This document shows, one piece after another, positions 1 to 5,527 of a stretch of DNA of 7,116 nt. The stretch covers positions 1 through 7,116 of the forward strand of contig JACDER010000072.1 of the NCBI GenBank assembly GCA_013816275.1, read 5' to 3'. The DNA is from Actinomycetota bacterium (GTDB lineage: Bacteria; Actinomycetota; Thermoleophilia; Gaiellales; Gaiellaceae). A program made the position numbers and the translations under genes. Within the stretch, counting starts at the first letter, position 1; each line of letters starts with the position of its first letter. The notes beneath the pieces were generated by a model that made no database searches, was not told where the DNA came from, and saw only the letters and a list, made by a program, of their open reading frames with translations.

Positions 1-504
1 GACACGGATCTGCGCTTCAGCCTGGAGAGTCGAAAGGGCCACGTCTCGGCCGCGGGCGCGAACATGCCGAGCGGCGAGGTCTTCTACTCACCGATCGAGG
101 ACTCCGCGAACGGCGTCGTCACCTTCTCCGAGTATCCGGCCTATTACCACGGGCGGGACGTCCACGCCGCGCGCCTGCGCTTCGAGAACGGGCGCGCGGT
201 CGAGATCACCGCGAGCTCCAATGAGGAGTTCTTCAAGTCGGTCCTGGCGTCGGACGACGGCGCATCGGTTCTGGGCGAGTTCGGGATCGGCTGCAACCCG
301 GGCATCCAGGAGCACATGCGCAACACGCTCTTCGACGAGAAGATCGAGGGGACAATCCACCTGGCGATGGGGAACGGCTTTCCGCACATCGGCGGCACGA
401 ACGAGAGCGCCGTCCACTGGGACATGGTCAAGGACCTGCGGCGCGGGGGCGAGCTCTACGTCAACGGCGAGCTGGTCCAGAAGGACGGCGCCTGGCAGCT
501 CTGA
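1..504 (+). CDS. M29 family metallo-aminopeptidase, C-terminal part (gene cut by window start)
   Basis: The frame is open from base 1, so the 5' end lies outside the window; 167 C-terminal residues are visible. M29 enzymes (AmpS/PepS/aminopeptidase T) are two-metal exopeptidases that remove N-terminal residues from peptides in the cytoplasm. Seen here, in order and with family-like spacing: N-M-P-S-G-E-V (Glu at visible residue 26), the stretch G-E-F-G-I-G-C-N-P-G with a second Glu at 93, I-H-L-A-M-G-N-G with His120, and H-W-D with His139 and Asp141. These are the metal ligands expected for the family. The C-terminus ends in the usual style (Y-V-N-G-E-L then a short tail). The stop codon is 15 bp from the stop of the opposing gene, so the two are convergent, and no hairpin terminator was seen between them. 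Family assignment is firm; substrate preference cannot be read. Confidence 0.93.
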   Translation, partial: DTDLRFSLESRKGHVSAAGANMPSGEVFYSPIEDSANGVVTFSEYPAYYHGRDVHAARLRFENGRAVEITASSNEEFFKSVLASDDGASVLGEFGIGCNPGIQEHMRNTLFDEKIEGTIHLAMGNGFPHIGGTNESAVHWDMVKDLRRGGELYVNGELVQKDGAWQL

Positions 505-519
505 CGCGAGGTCAGTCCG

Positions 520-1947
520 TCACGGAAGCAGCGGGCAGCTGAGGTCCTCTTCCAGCGGCACCGTGTACGTCCGGATCGGACCCGTGGTGTAGTAGAGACC
601 GGACGTCCGGATCCGCACCTGCACGGGTGGGCTCGGAAGGATCTCGGCGTCGAATCCACCGAGCGAAGCGCCACCGTGCTCGAGTAGAGCGGGTAGTGAG
701 ATGGGCTCGCCGGTTGCCCCGGGGTCAGGAACAGGTCGTCGAGGGTGACGTGCTTGTCGGGGAACTGGCCGCCGTAGCCCGTCATCAGCGTGTGCCGCGT
801 GCCGCTCCAGGCCGTGCGGTACGGCGCACTGCCGCACATGTGCGCGTCGACCGAGTAGCCGATGTTGGCGCCCTCGGTGGGCGGTCTCTCCGGATACTCG
901 TGCGGCATCGCGAACTTGAGCCGGCGCGGCTGGTGCGAGCGAACGAACCAGCGGGCCGAGCCGAATTTCGGGGTGAGGAACTGGGCGATGCCACCAACGA
1001 CCCCTCCGCCAGCGGCGCTCTGATAGAGCGCGACGCCGTCGATCACGCCCGTGTCCTCTCGCTCGATCCCGACACCGGGCAGCGGCTCGATGTTCGGCGT
1101 GAACACGAGCCTGGCGATTCCGTCGTCTCCTGTCTTCGTGATGCACGCGACGGTCGCGCAGTCGAGCTTGCCCTGCTTTTTCAGGTCGTTCTGGGCCTGC
1201 GTCCACGTAACCGCGACGTCCTTGATGCCGCCCGGGGCCGGAACGTCGAAGCCGAGCAGGCTTCCACACTTGACCGCCGTGTCCCCGTAGTCGTCCACCA
1301 TCGTCACCTTGACCCGGAAGGTGAGCGTCGTGCCGTCGTTCCCCGTGTGCCACCAGTGGATCGCGGGAAGCGAGGCGCCCGGACGTCGACCGAGTAGGCG
1401 AGCAGCTCCCCGTGCACGAGGTCGATCACCGGATTGGCGTACTCCGCCGCGCGGCCGACGTCGTACAGACCGCGGACCGCCCAGCGCGGCAGGCTCTTGA
1501 TCGCCCAGCGCGTTCCCTCCCGCTTCAGCTTGTCGGAAGAGGCCGGCTGCCGTCGAGATCGATTCCACCCTTCTTCAGGGCGGCCGCAAGCTCATCGAAC
1601 GTCGTGGTCTGCTTCCGATGCAGTTGCCCGGCGAGGCCACGAAGCTCGAAGTCGTAGAGCTCGGCGAGCCGGGCCGCGTTCGGCTCGGGGGACGTCACGA
1701 CGGGCTTCCCTGCCGGGGTGACAACACCGATATGAAGTGCGCGCATGAACGCGACCATGCCCTGGTAGCGGGTCGCGGCCGTCTTCCCGCTGACCACGGC
1801 GGTGACGAGCTTCTTCGCGACGACCGCCTCGGTCGGCGGCTTGGGCTTGGCCTTCGGCTTGGTCTTAGCCTCGCCGGCCATCGGCAGCGCGACCAGCAGC
1901 GCGAGCAACGCAAGCGCGGCAACAGGCACCCGCAGAAATGACCCCAT
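520..1947 (-). pseudogene. secreted protein of unknown function, interrupted by three frameshifts
   Basis: Translation from ATG at 1947 gives a clear signal peptide (MGSFLRVPVAALALLALLVA..., then A-G-E-A) followed by a Lys/Pro-rich linker. The frame stops at 1525, but protein-like sequence continues in a second frame (about 1541-1382: K-R-E-G-T-R-W-A-I-K-S-L-P-R-W-A-V-R-G-L-Y), a third (about 1378-660: I-H-W-W-H-T-G-N-D-G through Y-P-L-Y-S-S-T-V-A-L) and back to the first (about 658-520, ending L-E-E-D-L-S-C-P-L-L-P). Each switch fits loss of one base, near 1541-1546, 1375-1382 and 656-662, all in G/C-rich runs. Repaired, the product would be about 476 residues with a few cysteines and a possible Ig-like beta region (I-T-K-T-G-D-D-G-I-A-R-L-V-F). 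I do not recognise the family. The cause is either assembly indels or recent gene decay; the absence of other stops favours errors or very recent decay. Confidence 0.72.
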
Positions 1948-1989
1948 TTCTCTCCCCTGGACCTCGACTCGGACGGAGCGTGGGTTATA
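1948..1989 (-). promoter_or_regulatory. ribosome binding site and possible -10 box for the 1947 gene
   Basis: Reading the minus strand, GGGGAG (1957-1952) lies 4 bases before the ATG at 1947 and is a good Shine-Dalgarno sequence. It supports this start. Further upstream TATAAC (1989-1984) resembles a -10 box, which would give a leader of about 30 bases. No convincing -35 box was seen; it would fall inside the end of the neighbouring gene. The preceding codirectional gene ends at 2002, so read-through is also possible. Confidence 0.5.
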
Positions 1990-2001
1990 GCGAAACGCGA
2001 G

Positions 2002-2505
2002 TCAGCTGCGCGCGGCAGCCTCGGCGGCAGCACGGAGCCAGCGTCGTCGCAGCAGGCCGGACAGCGGCCCGACGACGGTCCAGTAGCAGCTAAACAACCG
2101 GCGCGCGGCGTCATCCATCGCGACGATGCGGGTCTCGGTGGCGAGCAGGCAGCCCCTGCTTCCCGCAGGCACGGTTCGGAGATCGGCGGCGACCCGGACC
2201 GTCACGGGCTCGGACTCTGCGAACGGACGCAGCACCGGCGCGGAGAGCCACGGGCGTCCCGATGCACCGACGACGAACACCGTGGACGTTTGCTCGAGCA
2301 CCTCGAAGCGGTGCCGGGCGAAGAAGCGCTCGATCGAGGAGTTGGCTCGCATGCCGCGGGCGCCGAGGAGGATCCTCGAGATCGGGTCGGCGCCCGCCGG
2401 CAATCCGAGCGTCAGCGCAAGCGCCCGCTCGGGCGAGAGCGGCAGCGCGATCTCGTACCGCGCCGCGATGTCCCATTCGGGCACCCACGCGTCCAGCCCG
2501 GACAT
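2002..2505 (-). CDS. SRPBCC/START-like small protein (polyketide cyclase/dehydrase-type fold)
   Basis: 167 residues, with no signal peptide or membrane segment. The pattern resembles short actinobacterial SRPBCC proteins. The N-terminal third has P-I-S-R-I-L-L-G-A-R-G. A central F-F-A-R-H-R-F-E-V-L-E is followed by alternating beta-like stretches. The C-terminal part is typical, with L-L-A-T-E-T-R-I followed by a long basic helix (Y-W-T-V-V-G-P-L-S-G-L-L-R-R-R-W-L-R). SRPBCC folds make a hydrophobic cavity for lipids or other small ligands; the ligand here is unknown. The ATG at 2505 has no Shine-Dalgarno before it, but a TAnnnT box sits 7 bases upstream of the A, as expected for a leaderless transcript. 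It is transcribed away from moaA and lies 54 bp upstream of the broken secreted-protein gene on the same strand. Fold assignment is by pattern recognition only. Confidence 0.65.
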   Translation of the reverse strand: MSGLDAWVPEWDIAARYEIALPLSPERALALTLGLPAGADPISRILLGARGMRANSSIERFFARHRFEVLEQTSTVFVVGASGRPWLSAPVLRPFAESEPVTVRVAADLRTVPAGSRGCLLATETRIVAMDDAARRLFSCYWTVVGPLSGLLRRRWLRAAAEAAARS

Positions 2506-2612
2506 GGGTTGACCCTACATCCGTGGAAAACGGGGCCAGATCCCGATTCCGCTACGCGGGCTGGGATGTTGCCCGTCGCCTGTCCAGTCAAACCTGACGA
2601 TACGCTACGTCC
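2506..2612. promoter_or_regulatory. divergent promoter region, both sides apparently leaderless
   Basis: These 107 bp separate the minus-strand SRPBCC gene from moaA. On the plus strand TACGCT (2601-2606) ends 6 bases before the moaA ATG at 2613. That puts a start site 7 bases after the box exactly on the A of ATG. On the minus strand TAGGGT (2517-2512) has the same spacing to the ATG at 2505. Both match only the TAnnnT core of a -10 box, and no good -35 boxes were found. Neither start has a Shine-Dalgarno sequence, which fits leaderless translation. Confidence 0.45.
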
Positions 2613-3605
2613 ATGCGCGATCCGCTCGTCGACGGCTGGGCCCGCGAGATCAAGAGTGTGCGCGTGTCGGTCACCGACAAGTGTAACTTCCGCTGCAAGT
2701 ACTGCATGCCTGCGGAGGGGCTCGAATGGCTCCCGCGCGAGGAAGTCCTCTCCTTCGAGGAGATCGCGCGCCTCGTCCGCCTGCTCGCGGAGATGGGCGT
2801 GGACGAGGTCAGGCTGACCGGGGGAGAGCCCCTCGTCCGGCGCGACCTGACGACGCTCGTCGGGATGCTGGCGAAGACACCCGGCGTCGAAGACCTGTCG
2901 CTGACGACGAACGGCATCCTCCTCGACCGGCTCGCCGGCCCGCTCGTCGAGGCCGGCCTGCGGCGGATCAACGTCTCCCTCGACTCCCTCTCGCACACGC
3001 GGTTCGCCGAGATCACCCGCCGGGATGCGCTCGATCGCGTGCTCACCGGGCTCGCGGAGGCCGAAAAATACCCTGAGCTGCGCCCGATCAAGGTGAACTG
3101 CGTCGCGATCCGCGGCTTCACCGAGGAAGAGGTGCCCGCGCTCGCCGAGCTCGCGCGCCGCAAGCCGTACGTCGTCCGCTTCATCGAGTTCATGCCGCTC
3201 GACGCGGACGAGGCCTGGCGCCAGGACGAGGTCCTGGCCGGCGGAGAGATCAGGGCCTTGATCGAGGAACGGTGGCCTCTCGTCGAGGTCCCGGCCAAGG
3301 CGTCCTCGACCGCGAAGCGCTACCGCTTCGCCGACGGGGCCGGCGAGATCGGGTTCGTCAACCCCGTTTCGGAGCCTTTCTGCTCCACCTGCGACCGGAT
3401 CCGGCTGACCGCCGACGGCCGGCTGCGCACCTGCCTCTTCTCACGGCGCGAGTGGGATCTGAAGGAGCCGCTCCGTGGCGGCGCATCCGACGACGAGCTC
3501 GCCGATCTCGTACGCTGGGCGATCCAGCACAAGGAGCTGAAGCACCGGATCAACGAGCCAGGATTCGTCCGCGCGTCGCGGTCGATGAGCCAGATCGGAG
3601 GATGA
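2613..3605 (+). CDS. moaA: GTP 3',8-cyclase MoaA (molybdenum cofactor biosynthesis)
   Basis: A radical-SAM enzyme of 330 residues, the usual MoaA length. It converts GTP to 3',8-cyclo-7,8-dihydro-GTP, the first step of molybdenum cofactor synthesis; MoaC acts next. Seen here: the radical-SAM cluster motif C24-x3-C28-x2-C31 in T-D-K-C-N-F-R-C-K-Y-C-M-P, the SAM-binding T-G-G-E-P-L (69-74), and N-V-S-L-D-S-L in the barrel. Near the C-terminus are the MoaA-specific second cluster ligands C257-x2-C260-x13-C274. The extreme C-terminus is M-S-Q-I-G-G, the conserved double-glycine tail. All key residues are present. No other cofactor gene (moaC, moaE, mogA, moeA) is in the window, so it is separated from its pathway here. 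The start lacks a Shine-Dalgarno and is probably leaderless. The stop codon overlaps the start of the following lipoprotein gene. Confidence 0.97.
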   Translation: MRDPLVDGWAREIKSVRVSVTDKCNFRCKYCMPAEGLEWLPREEVLSFEEIARLVRLLAEMGVDEVRLTGGEPLVRRDLTTLVGMLAKTPGVEDLSLTTNGILLDRLAGPLVEAGLRRINVSLDSLSHTRFAEITRRDALDRVLTGLAEAEKYPELRPIKVNCVAIRGFTEEEVPALAELARRKPYVVRFIEFMPLDADEAWRQDEVLAGGEIRALIEERWPLVEVPAKASSTAKRYRFADGAGEIGFVNPVSEPFCSTCDRIRLTADGRLRTCLFSRREWDLKEPLRGGASDDELADLVRWAIQHKELKHRINEPGFVRASRSMSQIGG

Positions 3606-4075
3606 TGAAGACCAGAATGCTCACCCCGCTTCTCCTCGTCGTAGCGGTCGCGCTCGTGACTGCGGGCTGCGGCGGCGGTAAGTCGCGCAACAAGGCGTAC
3701 GCCAGCTCGAAGCAGGATTACGCGGCCGCGATCGACAGCATCTGCTCGAAGACCAACAAGGAAGGCAAATCGATCGACCTGTCATCGACCTCGGCCATCG
3801 CGAGCAACGGCGACAAGGCAAAAGGCCTGCTTGATGCGATGACCGACAAGATCGACAACCTCCAGCCGCCGGACGAGGTCAAGGATTCGGCCAGCTCGTT
3901 GGTCGCGGGCCTGCGCAAGGAAACGGACAAGTTCGGCGAGATGACGCAGGCGGCCAAGGACGGCGACGAGGCGAAGGTCAAGTCGATTCAGGGCGAGATC
4001 GCGTCCGAGGCCGCGGCGACCAGCGAGGACGCACGTTTCGTCGGCGCAACGGGTTGCGCAAGGCTTTTCTCGTAA
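3605..4075 (+). CDS. small secreted lipoprotein of unknown function
   Basis: 156 residues from the second of two adjacent ATGs (3602 and 3605). The 3605 start is preferred because GGAGG (3597-3601) is then 3 bases away rather than touching it. Both ATGs overlap the moaA stop, which implies translational coupling. The N-terminus is a lipoprotein signal: K-T-R, then a hydrophobic run, then T-A-G-C with the lipidated Cys at 22, followed by a flexible G-G-G-K-S. The mature part is charged and probably helical. It has Y-A-A-A-I-D-S-I-C-S-K-T-N near the start, a P-P-D-E-V region, and a second late cysteine in G-A-T-G-C-A-R-L-F-S. Similar short lipoproteins with Cys in an A-I-x-x-I-C-x-K-x-N setting are common hypothetical proteins in actinobacteria. 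No enzymatic motif is visible. A function tied to MoaA is not implied by the overlap alone. Confidence 0.85.
   Translation: MKTRMLTPLLLVVAVALVTAGCGGGKSRNKAYASSKQDYAAAIDSICSKTNKEGKSIDLSSTSAIASNGDKAKGLLDAMTDKIDNLQPPDEVKDSASSLVAGLRKETDKFGEMTQAAKDGDEAKVKSIQGEIASEAAATSEDARFVGATGCARLFS
4044..4068 (+). terminator. possible weak intrinsic terminator inside the end of the lipoprotein gene
   Basis: GCGCAAC (4044-4050) and GTTGCGC (4053-4059) form a perfect inverted repeat with 2 bases between; as RNA it is a 6-bp stem with a CGGG loop. A run of four Ts (4065-4068) follows after a 5-base gap. The stem is short and the T-run poor, and both are still in coding sequence, so this is tentative. Its position just before the next promoter makes a terminator role reasonable. 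Confidence 0.3.
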
Positions 4076-4100
4076 CACCTTGCTTTTCTCTTAACACCTT
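4063..4100 (+). repeat. tandem 19-bp direct repeat spanning a stop codon and a -35 box
   Basis: GCTTTTCTCGTAACACCTT (4063-4081) is followed directly by GCTTTTCTCTTAACACCTT (4082-4100), with 18 of 19 bases identical. A degenerate partial third copy (TTTTTCT) begins near 4103. The first copy holds the end and stop codon of the lipoprotein gene, and the second holds the TTAACA -35 box of the downstream promoter. The 19-bp period is about two helical turns. It could be a duplicated protein-binding site or a replication-slippage duplication. Confidence 0.75.
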
Positions 4101-4128
4101 CGTTTTTCTGGACTACAATCGCCCCCCG
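4091..4128 (+). promoter_or_regulatory. sigma-70-type promoter giving a leaderless mRNA for the PAP2 gene
   Basis: TTAACA (4091-4096) and TACAAT (4114-4119) each match the housekeeping consensus at five of six positions and are separated by exactly 17 bp. The expected start, 7 bases after the -10 box, is about 4126, and the GTG start codon is at 4128. A run of Cs with no Shine-Dalgarno precedes the GTG. It is the strongest promoter in the window and would drive the inositol-lipid genes. Confidence 0.75.
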
Positions 4129-4865
4129 TGACGGCTTTCGTCGCCATCGGTCGTCGCTACCTGCCGCTGGGCTGGAGCGATCTCCTGCGCCAGCTCGCCA
4201 TCTGGTTCGGCTTCCTGTTCACGTACCAGCTCGCGCGCGGGCTGGCCGACCGCAATCCGGCGAAGGCGTTCGAGAACGGACTGGGCGTCGTCAGCCTGGA
4301 GAAGCACGTGCACGGGCTCTTCGAGCTGACGCTGCAGCGAATCACGATCAACTCCCACCTGCTGACGACGCTGACCTCGTGGACGTACTGGCTGTCCCAG
4401 TTCACCGTCCTCGGCCTCGCCCTGCTCTGGGTCTACCTCCGCCGGCACGAGCACTTTGCGCGCTTCCGCAACACCATCCTGCTCGCCAACCTGATCGGGC
4501 TCATCGGCTACGTCGCGCTGCCGACCGCGCCGCCGCGCATGTTCCCGCAGCTCGGGTTCGTGGACACGATCGCCACCTTCGGCATCAACCACGGGAGCGG
4601 CTTCGTCCAGCTGGCGTCCAACCAGTTCGCGGCGATGCCGAGCCTCCACTCGGCTGATGCGCTGATCGTGGGCGTGACCCTTGCCTTCATCGTCAAGCGC
4701 TGGGTCTTCAAGATCCTCTGGCTGCTCTGGCCGGCCTGGGTCTGGTTCTCGGTGATGGCCACGGCGAACCACTTCTGGCTCGACGTGGTGGCCGGTGTCG
4801 CCGTCGCCGCGCTCGCCGTGGCCATCCTCAACTGGCCACGCATCCTGCGCGCCGTGCGCGCGTGA
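4128..4865 (+). CDS. PAP2/Aur1-like membrane phosphatase or inositol-phosphotransferase
   Basis: A multi-pass membrane protein of 245 residues, with hydrophobic segments at roughly 22-40, 86-103, 115-131, 178-190, 194-211 and 218-236. Seen: A-M-P-S-L-H-S with His174 (the PAP2 P-S-x-H motif), then A-T-A-N-H-F-W-L-D with His215 and Asp219 (the H-x3-D catalytic motif). The sequence L-P-T-A-P-P-R-M (131-138) replaces the first motif and is typical of the Aur1/Ipt1-like branch (PAP2_3). The family transfers or removes phosphate groups on lipids at the membrane via a phospho-histidine. The start is GTG and probably leaderless. The final bases overlap the next gene by GTGA, so the product is likely made together with the PIP-synthase-like enzyme. 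By context it may dephosphorylate phosphatidylinositol phosphate or use an inositol lipid as donor. The family is firm; the substrate is inference. Confidence 0.9.
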   Translation: MTAFVAIGRRYLPLGWSDLLRQLAIWFGFLFTYQLARGLADRNPAKAFENGLGVVSLEKHVHGLFELTLQRITINSHLLTTLTSWTYWLSQFTVLGLALLWVYLRRHEHFARFRNTILLANLIGLIGYVALPTAPPRMFPQLGFVDTIATFGINHGSGFVQLASNQFAAMPSLHSADALIVGVTLAFIVKRWVFKILWLLWPAWVWFSVMATANHFWLDVVAGVAVAALAVAILNWPRILRAVRA

Positions 4866-5497
4866 CCCGCGCCGAAACGACGCTGGGCCGCCTGCGCGAG
4901 ACCTATACCGGTGGCGCTCGCCGGCTCGCCTCCCAGGGCATGCAGAGCCTCGCCCGCACGCGCGTCTCTCCCAACGCACTCACGGCCGCGGGCGTAACGC
5001 TGTGCGCCGCGGCGGCCGTGCTCGTCTACTTCGAGTACCGGGACAAGTACCTCTTCTACTGGGTCGGAGGCGCCGTCTTCGTCATCGGCTCGATCCTCGA
5101 CATCCTCGACGGCGCGCTGGCGCGCTCGAGCGGGAAGGGAACGCCGTTCGGAGCCTTCCTCGACTCGACCACGGACCGGATGAGCGAGGGCTTCGTCCTG
5201 GGCGCGATCGCGCTCGTCTTCTCCCGCCATGGAAACGAGATCGCGCTCGCGTTCGCGATCGCCGCGATCGCCGGCTCGTTCCTCGTCAGCTACACGCGCG
5301 CCCGCGCCGAAGCGCTCGGGCTTCGCGGAGACGTCGGCCTCGGGAGCCGAACCGAGCGGGTGGTCGTCATCTCGGTCGGGCTCGGCCTCGCCCCGTGGGG
5401 CGCGCTCCCCTGGGTGATCTACGTGCTCGCCGCGACGGCCTGGATCACGGTCATCCAGCGAATCCTGTACGTGCGCAAGCAGCTCCGCGAACGCTGA
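4862..5497 (+). CDS. CDP-alcohol phosphotransferase, probable phosphatidylinositol phosphate synthase
   Basis: 211 residues, a polytopic membrane enzyme. The complete family signature is visible: D80-x2-D83-G84-x2-A87-R88-x8-G97-x3-D101-x3-D105. These aspartates bind the metals and the CDP-activated lipid. Actinobacterial PIP synthases (PgsA1-type) join CDP-diacylglycerol and inositol 1-phosphate to give phosphatidylinositol phosphate. Features shared with that branch include G-A-F-L-D-S-T-x-D-R, S-Y-x-R-A-R-A-E-A-L-G after the catalytic helix pair, and S-R-T-E-R-V-V-V. The GTG start overlaps the upstream stop (GTGA) and has no Shine-Dalgarno, so it is probably translated by coupling. The nearby Ino1 supports an inositol phosphate acceptor rather than glycerol phosphate. 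Phosphatidylglycerophosphate synthase and other family members are the alternatives. The stop codon is overlapped by the left arm of the inverted repeat before the next gene. Confidence 0.88.
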   Translation: MTRAETTLGRLRETYTGGARRLASQGMQSLARTRVSPNALTAAGVTLCAAAAVLVYFEYRDKYLFYWVGGAVFVIGSILDILDGALARSSGKGTPFGAFLDSTTDRMSEGFVLGAIALVFSRHGNEIALAFAIAAIAGSFLVSYTRARAEALGLRGDVGLGSRTERVVVISVGLGLAPWGALPWVIYVLAATAWITVIQRILYVRKQLRER

Positions 5498-5516
5498 TAG
5501 CACTTTTTTGCTATCA
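5495..5516. promoter_or_regulatory. perfect inverted repeat, candidate operator for the RHH-Ino1 gene
   Basis: TGATAGCA (5495-5502) and TGCTATCA (5509-5516) are exact 8-bp reverse complements separated by CTTTTT. The right arm contains TGC followed by TATCAC (5512-5517), an extended -10-like element that would start RNA near 5524, just before the ATG at 5528. A protein bound to the repeat would block that promoter. The T-run lies in the loop, not after the stem, so an intrinsic terminator is unlikely. The gene downstream encodes a tandem RHH domain, a fold that commonly binds repeats of this size. Confidence 0.65.
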
Positions 5517-5527
5517 CTACCTGCTGA

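Noticed and set aside
599..610. 12-bp perfect palindrome CCGGACGTCCGG and a nearby 11-bp direct repeat (567-577 and 603-613)
   Set aside because: Both lie inside coding sequence, and the direct repeat is in frame and encodes Ile-Arg-Thr twice. Chance in GC-rich codons explains them.
627..1397. Plus-strand open frame opposite the broken secreted-protein gene
   Set aside because: The composition is Arg/Val/Ala-rich with no motif, while the minus strand has a signal peptide and coherent protein sequence in consecutive frames.
3272..3604. Upstream extension of the lipoprotein frame into moaA
   Set aside because: The extension overlaps the conserved C-terminal cluster region of MoaA, and the signal peptide begins only at 3605.
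5250..5275. Repeated GCGATCGC octamers (HIP1-like)
   Set aside because: They encode an Ala-Ile-Ala membrane stretch, and only a couple of copies are present.
5495..5516. Hairpin with T-run as an intrinsic terminator after the PIP-synthase-like gene
   Set aside because: The Ts lie in the loop, the stem is AT-rich, and no T-run follows it; an operator fits better.
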